From NCBI RefSeq assembly GCF_030283145.1, contig NZ_JASNWE010000004.1, forward strand, positions 799,704 to 863,703: a DNA stretch of 64,000 bases, given 5' to 3'. This document shows positions 16,351 through 24,491 of this stretch, in pieces. Each line of letters opens with the position of its first letter. The first letter of the stretch is position 1. Source of the stretch: Actinomadura xylanilytica. GTDB lineage: Bacteria; Actinomycetota; Actinomycetes; Streptosporangiales; Streptosporangiaceae. A program made the position numbers and the translations under genes. The notes beneath the pieces were generated by a model. The model was given only the letters and a program-made list of their open reading frames with translations, was not told the origin of the DNA and made no database searches.

Positions 16351-17472
16351 TCAGCTGTTGCTGCGCCAGATCGCCATGTCGAAGGTCCGGTCCGCGTTCT
16401 CGGTCGTCCCGGCGACCCAGATGGTCTTGGTCCCCGGCTGGAGGACCATCCCGGTCGCGCGAGCGCGCTTCCCCGCCGGAGCGGCCAGGGTCTCGGTCGA
16501 CCACACGCCGGCCGCGGTGCGGTGCTTCATGGTCGCGGAGTCCGACTGGACCCAGATGCCGCCCGCCCCATCCGACTCGACCTGCATCAGGTACGTGCCG
16601 TCCGCGCCGACGGTGTGGGTCCACTTGGTGCCGTTCCAGTGCGCGAACAGCGACCGGCTGACCTGCTTGCCGGCAGTGTTCTTCACCCGGACCGAGCCGA
16701 CGGCCCACACGTCGTTCGCGGAGATGACCTTCAGGTCGCTGAAGGCGGGCGCGATCTCACCCCGGACGATGCCGTCGATCTTGGGGAACGGCACCCGGGT
16801 CCACGCCTTCCCGTTCCAGCGCGCCACCGCGGGCTGGGCCTCGTCCGCGGAGAAGCCCGCCGCCCACACGTTGGTCGCCGACGACGCGTCGAACACCCTG
16901 GTGTTGATCCCGATGTTGGTGTCGGACCAGGAGGTCCCGTTCCAGCGCTTGCCCACCGGGCTGAAGCCCGCGGTGAACGCCGTCTTCGCGTCCGCCGCCA
17001 CCATGCTGTCGGGGAAGAAGCTCAGCGGGACCGTGTACTTCCCCCACTTCGAGCCGTTCCAGTGCCCCAGCGGCTGCCTGTCCCCGGACACGTTCAGCTG
17101 GCCGGCCCACCACAGGTTGTTCGCCGCGGGGGCGGAGAGCGAGTTCACGTTGGCGTAGCCGAGGCTCGCCGGCAGCGCCACGTCGCTCCACTTGCCGCCG
17201 CTCAGCTTCTTGAGCAGCGTCTTGTGCGAGGTGGTCTGGCTGCCGCCCGCCCACACGGTGCCGTCCGGCGCCGCGGCGATCGAGCTGAGGGAGCTGAGCC
17301 CCTGGTAGGTGCTGCCCTGGACGAGCGGCCACGCGGTGGCCGCCGCCGACCCGACCGTTCCCGCCGACTTCTTCTCACCGGGGTCGGTGGCCATCACCAC
17401 GACCGTGGCAGCGAGAGCGCCTACCAGCACCGTGGATCCCGCGACCGTCGTCAGCTTCTTGCTCATCTTCAA
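16351..17472 (-). CDS. Secreted WxG-repeat (propeller-like) protein, copy 2
   Basis: This 373-residue paralogue of the gene at 15133 shares the signal segment, the blade motifs (HWNGSKWGKY, RWNGTSWSDT, RWNGKAWTRV, HWNGTKWTHT) and the C-terminus IWRSNS. Copy-specific differences fall mainly in the loops between blades, a pattern that suggests divergence in ligand surface while keeping the fold. The start is TTG 17472 after AGGG, or ATG 17466. It has its own upstream region and terminator, so each copy may be expressed separately. Homology between the copies is clear; what they do is not. Confidence 0.8.
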   Translation of the reverse strand: MKMSKKLTTVAGSTVLVGALAATVVVMATDPGEKKSAGTVGSAAATAWPLVQGSTYQGLSSLSSIAAAPDGTVWAGGSQTTSHKTLLKKLSGGKWSDVALPASLGYANVNSLSAPAANNLWWAGQLNVSGDRQPLGHWNGSKWGKYTVPLSFFPDSMVAADAKTAFTAGFSPVGKRWNGTSWSDTNIGINTRVFDASSATNVWAAGFSADEAQPAVARWNGKAWTRVPFPKIDGIVRGEIAPAFSDLKVISANDVWAVGSVRVKNTAGKQVSRSLFAHWNGTKWTHTVGADGTYLMQVESDGAGGIWVQSDSATMKHRTAAGVWSTETLAAPAGKRARATGMVLQPGTKTIWVAGTTENADRTFDMAIWRSNS

Positions 17473-17651
17473 TCGCTAGCCCTATCCCGCTCGCAATGAT
17501 CTTGATCGGAAGCCGGACAGTACCAGCACCCACCACCACCCCTCCGATCTTTTCGGGATGTTAGGACCAGTGACTCAATCCGCCGCCCCGGCGACTCAAC
17601 CGGCGAGGAACGGGCCGTCCCGCCCGACGGCGCGCACACCCCGTGAACGCC

Positions 17652-17687
17652 GACGTCCCCGGCCGGCACCAGCCGACCGGGGACGTC
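17652..17687 (-). terminator. Hairpin terminator after the 97-codon remnant
   Basis: GACGTCCCCGG (17652-17662) is inverted as CCGGGGACGTC (17677-17687), with further pairing of GGC and GCC inside. It begins 9 bases past the stop at 17696. Confidence 0.7.
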
Positions 17688-17695
17688 ACCACGCA

Positions 17696-17989
17696 CTATC
17701 CGGAGTGCTTCAGCAGCTCGCGAGCGGAGTCCACCGTCACCGCCATCCGGATCCAGGCACCGAGACGATCCACGTCGTCACAGCCGACGATCTCCTTCCG
17801 AACATCGTCGGGCACCTCCAGCCCGCGCGCCGACAGAACACTCAGGAGCGCATCGACCTGCCCCTTGACCTCGCCCTGGGCCACGTTGGCGCGGGCCCAG
17901 TCGCTGAAATACTCGCGCTTCTCCGTCTGCATGAGGGTCTCCAGGTGGTTCCAGGTGTCTGCGGGCAGCACGCGCTTGGTGTTAGGCAC
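17696..17989 (-). pseudogene. C-terminal remnant of an Rpn/PD-(D/E)XK-type transposase-like protein
   Basis: The 97 readable codons resemble the tail of a widespread actinobacterial family of about 300 residues, annotated as recombination-promoting nuclease-like or DUF4351-like. Recognisable parts are the REYFSDWARANVAQGEVKGQ helix and the VLSARGLEVPDDVRKEI segment. The nuclease core and N-terminus are missing. The GTG at 17989 has no ribosome site, and the following 290 bases are unusually AT-rich. I read it as a decayed 3' end that kept its terminator. The family assignment is from memory and moderately sure. Confidence 0.55.
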
Positions 17990-18279
17990 TGATCACACGA
18001 TCACGTTATGGAGTCCTTCGAACACGCATTGTCCTTTTGCGTCGAACGATCCTTGAACGACCCGTTGGGGTCAGGCAGTGATGGTTACCGCCATTTCTTG
18101 GCAGCACGGTGGCACTAACGGTGGCGCTAAGGGACGGGTTGTACTGGCGAAACGAAGTTGTGTCGGGCGGGAGGTACTAGTCATCCGGGGCTAGTGCAGA
18201 CGGTCAGGAACATTTGGAGGGACGGCATAGATGCGCCGCGTTCGGGTGTCTATGGGGATGACATCCAGGAGGAGGCTCC

Positions 18280-18786
18280 GTGAACCGAGATTCCCGCGAG
18301 AGCTTCACGAGGTTCGTCGCGGCGCGGTCGCGCGGGCTCATGCGGACGGCGTACGTCCTCACGGGCGACCAACACTCCGCCGAGGACCTGTTGCAGACGG
18401 CGCTGACGAAGACCGCCGCGCGGTGGCGGCACATCGACGGGAACCCCGAGGCCTACGTGCGCCGGGCCATGTACAACGAGCAGGTCAACCGGTGGCGGCG
18501 GCGGAGGCGGGAGGCGTCGATGGCCGTCCTGCCCGAGCGGGCGGGGGACGATCCGGCGGACGCGGTCGATCTGCGGCTGGCGCTGGAGCAGGCGCTGCTG
18601 GCGCTGCCGCCGCGCAAGCGGGCCGTGCTGGTGCTGCGGTACTTCGAGGACCTGCCCGAGGCGGAGGTCGCGGCGATCATGGGCTGCTCGGTGGGGACGG
18701 TCCGCAGCCAGACGCACCGGGCGATCGCGCGCCTGAGGGAGCTGGTGCCCGACCTGGCCCTTCGACTTGAGAGCGCGGAGATCTGA
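18280..18786 (+). CDS. SigE-family (ECF-type) RNA polymerase sigma factor
   Basis: The 168 residues contain sigma region 2 (about 10-75; LMRTAYVLTGDQHSAEDLLQTAL, split across its helices) and region 4 (about 105-160; LPPRKRAVLVLRYFEDL, then the HTH VAAIMGCSVGTVRSQTHRAI). This is the SigE-family group common in Streptomyces and relatives. GTG 18280 follows AGGAGGAGG. The next gene begins one base after the stop and encodes a single-pass membrane protein, the usual layout of a sigma factor with a membrane partner. The regulon is unknown. Confidence 0.93.
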   Translation: MNRDSRESFTRFVAARSRGLMRTAYVLTGDQHSAEDLLQTALTKTAARWRHIDGNPEAYVRRAMYNEQVNRWRRRRREASMAVLPERAGDDPADAVDLRLALEQALLALPPRKRAVLVLRYFEDLPEAEVAAIMGCSVGTVRSQTHRAIARLRELVPDLALRLESAEI

Positions 18787-18787
18787 G

Positions 18788-19678
18788 ATGACCGACGAGA
18801 CATTGAGGGACGCCCTCGAACGGATCGCGGATCGCGCCCAGCCCACGGACGACCTGGCCGAACGGGTGCTGCGGCGGGTGGCGCGGCGGCGCCGGGCGCA
18901 GATGGCGGCCGGGGCGGCGGGAGTGGTGGCGGCGATCGCGGTGCCGACGGTGGCGGTCCAGACGCGTCCGGCGGAGGCACCGCCGGCGGCCACCCGCGTG
19001 CAGCAGGGTTCGGCCGAGGAACGGGAGGTCGCGGCGGCCTGCCTGCGCGAGGAAACGCCCGAGGACCGGACGGAAGGGGCCCGGTCCGGCCTCGGGGAGC
19101 CGGACGACGTCCGGCTGCTCGCCCGGGTGCGGCTCAAGCGCGGGTACGTCGCCGCGGTGGGAAGCGAGCGCGGGTTCGTGCTGTGCTCCGCCGTCGCCGG
19201 GGGCCAGAACGTGGAGGAGCCGAACGTCCACCAGTGGCCGTCCACGACCGGGAAGGGCGGCCTGTGGTCGTTCAACACGGCGCTGCGGGTCGACGCGATC
19301 GTCCACCTCGCCGAGGCGGCCGATGCGGCCACCACCAGCCCGTTCGGGATGCACTTCGTCACCATGGGACGGGTGAAGCCCCAGATCAAGCGGGTCAAGG
19401 TGACCTGGAACAAGCGCCGGAGCGCCGACGCGGCGGTGCAGCGGGGGTTCTTCCTCGCCCAGTACGCCTCGGGTTCGGACCCCGTGGACGGGCCGGGGCC
19501 GCTGTCCGAGGACGCGTCGTCGACCGACGACGACGCGGTGGTCGCGGTGACCGGCTACGACGACGACGGCCGCGTCCAGCAGACCTGGCGTCCCAGCGGG
19601 GACGAGGGCGGCCGGTTCACGCCCGACGACTGCGCCGACGGCCCGGGACCGCGCCATCCGGCACTGTGTGAGGGGTGA
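18788..19678 (+). CDS. Single-pass membrane protein co-transcribed with the sigma factor
   Basis: This 296-residue protein has an N-terminal cytoplasmic part of about 38 residues (ETLRDALERIADRAQPTDDL, then Arg-rich), one hydrophobic segment (about 40-60) and a large extracellular region with no recognised domain. The cytoplasmic stub resembles the partners of SigE-family sigma factors in Streptomyces rather than a zinc anti-sigma factor; there is no HxxxCxxC motif. ATG 18788 is separated from the sigma stop by one base. It could tether or sense for the sigma factor, an inference from position. The gene ends at a perfect terminator. Confidence 0.8.
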   Translation: MTDETLRDALERIADRAQPTDDLAERVLRRVARRRRAQMAAGAAGVVAAIAVPTVAVQTRPAEAPPAATRVQQGSAEEREVAAACLREETPEDRTEGARSGLGEPDDVRLLARVRLKRGYVAAVGSERGFVLCSAVAGGQNVEEPNVHQWPSTTGKGGLWSFNTALRVDAIVHLAEAADAATTSPFGMHFVTMGRVKPQIKRVKVTWNKRRSADAAVQRGFFLAQYASGSDPVDGPGPLSEDASSTDDDAVVAVTGYDDDGRVQQTWRPSGDEGGRFTPDDCADGPGPRHPALCEG

Positions 19679-19685
19679 CGTGCGA

Positions 19686-19716
19686 GGGCCCCGGCCGAGG
19701 GGATCGGCCGGGGCCC
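19686..19716. terminator. Bidirectional hairpin terminator
   Basis: GGGCCCCGGCCGA (19686-19698) pairs perfectly with TCGGCCGGGGCCC (19704-19716) around GGGGA. It lies between convergent genes ending at 19678 and 19730. Confidence 0.8.
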
Positions 19717-19729
19717 GCGACAGGACGGC

Positions 19730-20842
19730 TCAGTCCGATTCGGTGATGGTGTTGAGGCGTTCGATCGCCTCGACGTACTCCTCGATCAGGTCGTAGACGA
19801 CCTGGCCGGCGGGCTTGACCTGGTTCATCGACCCGACGATCTGGCCGACCGGGAAGGTGACCAGCTCCCCGTCGCCGGACCTGGCGATGCGCGGCAGCGC
19901 GTCGGAGACCAGCATGAACTGCATGGGCATCGGCAGGTAGCCCGGGGACTTCTCGCCCTCCCACGCCTCGGTCCAGGCGGTCTTGAGGAAGCGGGCGGGC
20001 TTGCCGGTCCAGGCGCGCGACCGGACGGTGTCCCGGGAGGTCGCGTTGATGAGCTTCGGCAGGGCCCGCTCGGGGGTGTCGGCCTCCTCGACGGTGAGCC
20101 AGATCGAGCCGGTCCACACGCCCTCGGCGCCGAGGGCGAGGCCCGCGGCCATCTGCCGGCCGCGGCCGATGCCGCCCGCCGCCAGGACGATGGTGTCGGC
20201 GCCGACCGCGTCCACCACCTCGGGGATGAGGACCATGGTGGAGACGTCGCCGGTGTGCCCGCCCGCCTCGGTGCCCTGCGCGACGATGATGTCGACGCCG
20301 ACCTCGACCTGCTTGCGGGCGTGCCGGGCGTTGGAGGCGAGGCCGGCCACCTTCACGCCGTGCTCGTGGGCCAGCTCGACGACGTCGGCGGGGGGCGGGC
20401 CGAGCGCGTTGGCCAGCAGCGCGATCGGATGCTTGAGCGCCACCTCGACCTGGGGCCGGGCGGTCTGGTCGGTCCAGCCGAGCAGCGCCCGGCCGGCCGT
20501 CTCGGTGGACGGTTCGACGCCGTGCTCGGCGAGCAGGTCCTCCAGGAACCTGCGGTGCTCGGCGGGGATCATGCCCTGGAGCTTGCCGAGCAGTTCCGAG
20601 GCGTCGCCGAGGTCGGCCCCCTCGTACTTGGCGGGCATCACCACGTCCACGCCGTAGGGCTTGCCGCCGACGTGGTCGTCGATCCACTTGAGCTCGACCT
20701 CGAGCTCCTCGGGGGTGAAGTACAGGGCGCCGAGGACGCCCATGCCGCCGGCGCGGCTCACCGCCGCGACCACGTCGCGGCAGTGACTGAACGCGAAGAT
20801 CGGGTATTCGATGCCGAATAGTTCGGTGACTCGTGTCCGCAC
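19730..20842 (-). CDS. Nitronate monooxygenase / 2-nitropropane dioxygenase-family FMN enzyme
   Basis: This is a 370-residue TIM-barrel flavoprotein. Family marks are ELFGIEYPIFAFSHC at the start, AGGMGVLGA near 31-39, and the FMN phosphate-binding region ending VAQGTEAGGHTGD. Relatives include nitronate monooxygenases and flavin enzymes of steroid-ring degradation. GTG 20842 follows AGGG; the frame extends to 20878 but that part is not conserved-looking. Upstream at 20874-20887 is a perfect match to the KstR consensus, so it may belong with the acyl-CoA/steroid genes at 6404-13726. The substrate is not proven. Confidence 0.87.
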   Translation of the reverse strand: MRTRVTELFGIEYPIFAFSHCRDVVAAVSRAGGMGVLGALYFTPEELEVELKWIDDHVGGKPYGVDVVMPAKYEGADLGDASELLGKLQGMIPAEHRRFLEDLLAEHGVEPSTETAGRALLGWTDQTARPQVEVALKHPIALLANALGPPPADVVELAHEHGVKVAGLASNARHARKQVEVGVDIIVAQGTEAGGHTGDVSTMVLIPEVVDAVGADTIVLAAGGIGRGRQMAAGLALGAEGVWTGSIWLTVEEADTPERALPKLINATSRDTVRSRAWTGKPARFLKTAWTEAWEGEKSPGYLPMPMQFMLVSDALPRIARSGDGELVTFPVGQIVGSMNQVKPAGQVVYDLIEEYVEAIERLNTITESD

Positions 20843-20873
20843 AGCCCCGACCCTAGGTGCCCGTCCAGCAAAC

Positions 20874-20887
20874 TGCAACAGGTTCTA
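20874..20887. promoter_or_regulatory. Perfect KstR-type operator motif
   Basis: TGCAACAGGTTCTA matches TnnAACnnGTTnnA at all eight fixed positions. It lies 32 bases upstream of the monooxygenase GTG, in a locally AT-rich gap between that gene and the DUF3068 gene. Confidence 0.55.
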
Positions 20888-20956
20888 GTTCATAACCTTG
20901 GATCCGGGCATGCCAAGGAGCACACACACCTAGAACACGTATCAGCAACAGGCGGG

Positions 20957-22009
20957 TCAGGAGGTCCGGGGAGCCCGGGAAGCCCGGCCGGCGGGCGGCG
21001 GGCCGGCGGCCGGCGCGGCGTTGCCGAACTTGCCGTCCGAACGGCGCGGGGCCGTGGGCGGCGCAGGCGGGCCGGACGGCTCGCCGGCGGACAGCGCGAC
21101 CATCGCGCCGATCAGCAGCAGGCTCAGCCCGAGGAGCACCGAGCCGAGCGGGACGACGGTCCGCACCATGGCGATCTTCAGCGCCTCGTCGCCGCTCATC
21201 TCGGCGAGCCGTTTCTGGTCGGCGTCCACCGTCACCAGGTCGGCCGCCGCGACCGTGAGCCGCCCCTTGCCGTCGGCGGTCTGGACGGTGCTCTTGATGT
21301 TCTGCCGGTGCTTGACCGGGATCCCGGTGCGCGGGTCGACCCACTCGGTGATCGTCGCCGAGAAGTACCGGTCGACCTTCTGCGAGGGGGTCTTCTTGCC
21401 AAGGCCGAGCATTTCGCCGGGGACCTTGTAGTCGACCGCGGCGGTCTTGGCGAGCGGGATCTCCTGGACGAACCGGTAGGTGGCGACCCCGTGCACGGTC
21501 TCCTCGCCACCGAAGCGCATCGGCAGGGTGCGCCGGGTCGTCATGTCGAAGACCGGGTAGGAGCGCTTCTGCACGTTCGCCACCGGCAGCAGCAGCCCGT
21601 ACCCCGACATCGCCACCGAGGTGTCGCCGTCGACCTGCGAGCCGCAGCAGTTGACCAGCTCGGACGTCCGGCGGTCGAAGGCGATGCGGTAGCCCTGCAT
21701 GTCGACCTGCTTGCCGGTCGCCCTGTCGGTGATCTCCGTGGACGAGTCCCAGACCGCGACCCGGTCGTCGCCGTTGTTGGCCCGGACGTCCCCGCGCAGC
21801 GTGTTGGCGGCCACGAGCGTGGCCCCGGTGACCACCTTGAACGCCGCGGTGTCGAAGTAGCTGGCGTTGGGGGCCTCCAGCTTGGTCTGCTGGTAGCGGT
21901 CGAGCGGGGCGAGCACGAATTTGTCGGCCACGTAGAACCGCACCAGCGGAGCCAGCGTGAGGAAGAAGGCGCCCAGCGCGATGAGGATCAGGCCGAGCGA
22001 TCGCCGCAT
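20957..22009 (-). CDS. DUF3068 membrane-anchored protein (actinobacterial PorA-like family)
   Basis: This 350-residue protein has two membrane segments: one near the N-terminus (LGLILIALGAFFLTLAPLV) and one near 285-305. Between them is a large extracytoplasmic domain with paired Cys (VNCCGS). The layout and the YVADKFVLAPLDRYQQTKLEA segment are those of DUF3068, an envelope family restricted to mycelial and mycolate actinobacteria. The C-terminal 45 residues are Pro/Ala-rich and cytoplasmic. Two ATGs compete: 22015 touches the GGGGAG site, while 22009 is 6 bases from it and is preferred. It is divergent from an MFS exporter. Confidence 0.85.
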   Translation of the reverse strand: MRRSLGLILIALGAFFLTLAPLVRFYVADKFVLAPLDRYQQTKLEAPNASYFDTAAFKVVTGATLVAANTLRGDVRANNGDDRVAVWDSSTEITDRATGKQVDMQGYRIAFDRRTSELVNCCGSQVDGDTSVAMSGYGLLLPVANVQKRSYPVFDMTTRRTLPMRFGGEETVHGVATYRFVQEIPLAKTAAVDYKVPGEMLGLGKKTPSQKVDRYFSATITEWVDPRTGIPVKHRQNIKSTVQTADGKGRLTVAAADLVTVDADQKRLAEMSGDEALKIAMVRTVVPLGSVLLGLSLLLIGAMVALSAGEPSGPPAPPTAPRRSDGKFGNAAPAAGPPPAGRASRAPRTS

Positions 22010-22072
22010 GTCCATCTCCCCAGACCGCCGTCACCGCGTGACCATCATGGCCGGTGCCGCTATGCCCGGGAT

Positions 22073-22097
22073 ACCCTACCTGACCCGCCAGTAGGGT
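22073..22097. promoter_or_regulatory. Face-to-face TAGGGT elements in a divergent promoter
   Basis: ACCCTAC (22073-22079) and GTAGGGT (22091-22097) form a perfect inverted repeat with an 11-base spacer. Each arm contains TAGGGT, which fits the TAnnnT -10 consensus, one per direction. The plus-strand copy ends 10 bases before GTG 22108, so a leaderless MFS transcript is possible. The site may instead be an operator. Confidence 0.4.
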
Positions 22098-22107
22098 CCC
22101 GTACGAC

Positions 22108-23673
22108 GTGTCCGACAGTCCCCTCTCCCCGGAAGGCGGCGACGCGATGAGCCGCCCGCGCGGGCCGGACCGGCGGTGGCTGGCGCTCGGGGCGGTGCTG
22201 CTGGCCACGTTCATGGACCTGGTCGATGTGACGATCATGAACGTGGCGCTGCCCCGGATCCAGCGCGACCTCGGCGCCGGGTACGCCGCCGGGCAGTGGA
22301 CGGTGTCGGCCTATGTCCTGGCCTACGCGCTGCTGCTGATCACCGGCGGACGGCTCGGCGACATCCTCGGCCGCCGCCGGGTGTTCCTGGCCGGCGTCGC
22401 CGGGTTCACGCTGGCCTCGCTGGCCGCCGCGGCGGCGGTCTCGCCCGGCATGCTGATCGGCGCCCGGGTCGCGCAGGGCGCGTTCGCCGGGCTGATGGTG
22501 CCGCAGGCGCTGTCGGTGATCACGGTGCGGTTCGCGCCCGGACGGGAGCGCGCCCTGGCGTTCAGCCTGTACGGGGGGCTGCTCGGCGTCGCGCAGGTCA
22601 GCGGGCCGCTGCTCGGCGGGATGCTGGTCGACCACGGGCTCACCGAGCACGGGCTGCTCGGCCTCGGCTGGCGGGCGATCTTCTACGTCAACCTGCCGGT
22701 GGGGCTGGTCGCGCTGGCCGGCGCGGCCCGCTGGATGGACGACTCGCGCGCCGACCCGCCGCCCCGGCTGGACCCGGCCGGGGTGCTGCTGATCGGCGCG
22801 GCGTCGCTGCTGGCCACGTTCCCGCTGATCCAGGGGCGCGAGCTCGGCCGGCCGGGCTGGAGCGCGGCGCTGCTGGCGTGCGCGGTGCCCGTCCTGGCGG
22901 TGTTCGTCCGCTACGAGCGGCGGCGGGAACGGCTCGGCGCCGACCCGCTCGTCCCGCCCGCGCTGTTCCGGCGGCGCTCGTTCACCGCGGGCCTGCTGCT
23001 GGCGCTGGCGCTGTTCGCGGGCGTCTCGGCCTGCTTCATCACGCTGACCTGGGGACTCCAGTTCGGGCTCGGCTGGTCGCCGCTGCGGGTGGCGCTGGTC
23101 GGGCTGGCCTGGCCCGCCGGGGTCGCGTGCACCGCGCAGTTCACCCACCGCAGGGGCCTGCGCCGGGCCCGCGCACTGGTCGGCGCGGGCACCGCGGTGA
23201 TGGCCGCCGGTACGGCCGGGCTGGTCGCGGTCACCGCCGGGGCCGGACGGGGCCTCACCGCCTGGCCGCTGACCCCGTGGCTGTTCGCCTGCGGGCTCGG
23301 CATGGGGCTGGCGCTGCCGATCCTGGCGAACGCGGTGATCGCCGACGTGCCCGAGCAGAGCGCCGGGGCCGCGTCGGGGGTCTTCAACTCGGTGACCCAG
23401 TTCGCCGGGGTCCTCGGCGTCGCCGCCGCGGGCCTGCTGTTCTTCGGCGCCGGCCCGACGAGCGCCGCGACCACCCCCGGACCGGACGCGGCGCCGCGCG
23501 CCCTCGCGTTCTGCGCCGCGGCGTTCCTGCTGGCCGCCGCGCTGTCCCCGCTGCTCCCCCGGCGCCTGCTCCCGGACCGGCCGGACCCGCCGGAGGGAGC
23601 CGCCGGGGCACCGGACGGGCGGCGCGTTACCCTCTTCAACACCGGCCAGGCCAGCCCCGGGAGGTCACGCTGA
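22108..23673 (+). CDS. MFS drug exporter, DHA2 (EmrB/QacA) type
   Basis: The protein has about 521 residues and roughly 14 transmembrane helices. It has the DHA2 signature ATFMDLVDVTIMNVALPRI in helix 1, motif A GGRLGDILGRRRVF after helix 2 and motif C-like GPLLGGML in helix 5. It probably exports a lipophilic compound using the proton gradient. The start is uncertain: GTG 22108 lies 10 bases after a TAGGGT element and may be leaderless, while ATG 22147 follows GGAAGG. The neighbouring glycosyltransferase begins 11 bases after the stop, so the exporter may form an operon with the glycan genes. Confidence 0.9.
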   Translation: MSDSPLSPEGGDAMSRPRGPDRRWLALGAVLLATFMDLVDVTIMNVALPRIQRDLGAGYAAGQWTVSAYVLAYALLLITGGRLGDILGRRRVFLAGVAGFTLASLAAAAAVSPGMLIGARVAQGAFAGLMVPQALSVITVRFAPGRERALAFSLYGGLLGVAQVSGPLLGGMLVDHGLTEHGLLGLGWRAIFYVNLPVGLVALAGAARWMDDSRADPPPRLDPAGVLLIGAASLLATFPLIQGRELGRPGWSAALLACAVPVLAVFVRYERRRERLGADPLVPPALFRRRSFTAGLLLALALFAGVSACFITLTWGLQFGLGWSPLRVALVGLAWPAGVACTAQFTHRRGLRRARALVGAGTAVMAAGTAGLVAVTAGAGRGLTAWPLTPWLFACGLGMGLALPILANAVIADVPEQSAGAASGVFNSVTQFAGVLGVAAAGLLFFGAGPTSAATTPGPDAAPRALAFCAAAFLLAAALSPLLPRRLLPDRPDPPEGAAGAPDGRRVTLFNTGQASPGRSR

Positions 23674-23684
23674 CGACGACGCGG

Positions 23685-24491
23685 ATGACCTTCGTGGTGC
23701 CGACCCGGAACTCGGCCCGCACCCTCGGCCGCTGCCTGGCCTCGATCCGGGCGCAGACCGTCCCGGTGGAGCTGATCGTGGTCGACAACGGCTCCGCCGA
23801 CGGCACCCGGGAGATCGCCGCCGGACACGCCGACGCGGTCCTCGCGCAGGGCCCCGAGCGCAGCGCCCAGCGCAACCGCGGCTGGCGTCACGGGCACGGC
23901 GACATCGTCGCGTTCGTCGACTCCGACATGGTGCTGGAGCCGACGGTCGCGCAGGAGGCCGCCGCGCTGCTCGCCGCCGACCCCGGGCTCGACGGCCTGG
24001 TGATCCCGGAGCTGTCGTTCGGCGAGGGGTTCCTGGCCGCCTGCCGCGCCGTCGAGAAGCGCGCCTACCTCGGCGACGGCACCGTGGAGGCGGCGCGGAT
24101 CTTCCGGCGCACCGCGCTGGAGAAGGCCGGCGGCTACGCCGAGGACCTCAGCGCGTTCGAGGACTGGGACCTGGCCGACCGGGTCGCGGCGAACGGCGCG
24201 CCGCCCGGACGGGTGTCGGCCGCGGTCTGGCATGACGAGGGACGGATCACGCTGCGCGCCGCGTTCGGCAAGCGCCGCTACTACGGCCGCTGGCTGCGCG
24301 CCTACCGGTCCCGCGAGACCGCCCGGTCGTTCGGCCGGTCCCGGTCGTTCGGCCGGCTGCTGCGGCTGGGCTCGCCGTGGCACTGCGCCGGCCTGATCCT
24401 GCTCAAGGCGGTGGAGGCGGCCGGCCTGCTCGCCGGATCCCGGATACGCTGGCGCGACCCTCCCCCGCAGCCAGGCGATGTGAAGCGATGA
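23685..24491 (+). CDS. GT2-family glycosyltransferase
   Basis: This 268-residue GT-A fold enzyme has the nucleotide-sugar pocket FVVPTRNSARTLGRCLASI at the N-terminus, VELIVVDNGSADGT, and the metal-binding DSD in IVAFVDSDMVL. FEDWDLADRV stands where the ED catalytic region of GT2 enzymes lies. No membrane helix is evident, so it acts on the cytoplasmic face. A GGGAGG site lies 5 bases before a CTG (23670) and 20 before ATG 23685; I use the ATG, but CTG initiation is possible. It overlaps the acyltransferase start as ATGA. Donor and acceptor sugars are unknown. Confidence 0.85.
   Translation: MTFVVPTRNSARTLGRCLASIRAQTVPVELIVVDNGSADGTREIAAGHADAVLAQGPERSAQRNRGWRHGHGDIVAFVDSDMVLEPTVAQEAAALLAADPGLDGLVIPELSFGEGFLAACRAVEKRAYLGDGTVEAARIFRRTALEKAGGYAEDLSAFEDWDLADRVAANGAPPGRVSAAVWHDEGRITLRAAFGKRRYYGRWLRAYRSRETARSFGRSRSFGRLLRLGSPWHCAGLILLKAVEAAGLLAGSRIRWRDPPPQPGDVKR

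Noticed and set aside
18231..18770. Plus-strand frame covering the sigma gene in another frame
   Set aside because: It is out of frame with a clear sigma factor and its translation is Arg/Gly-rich.
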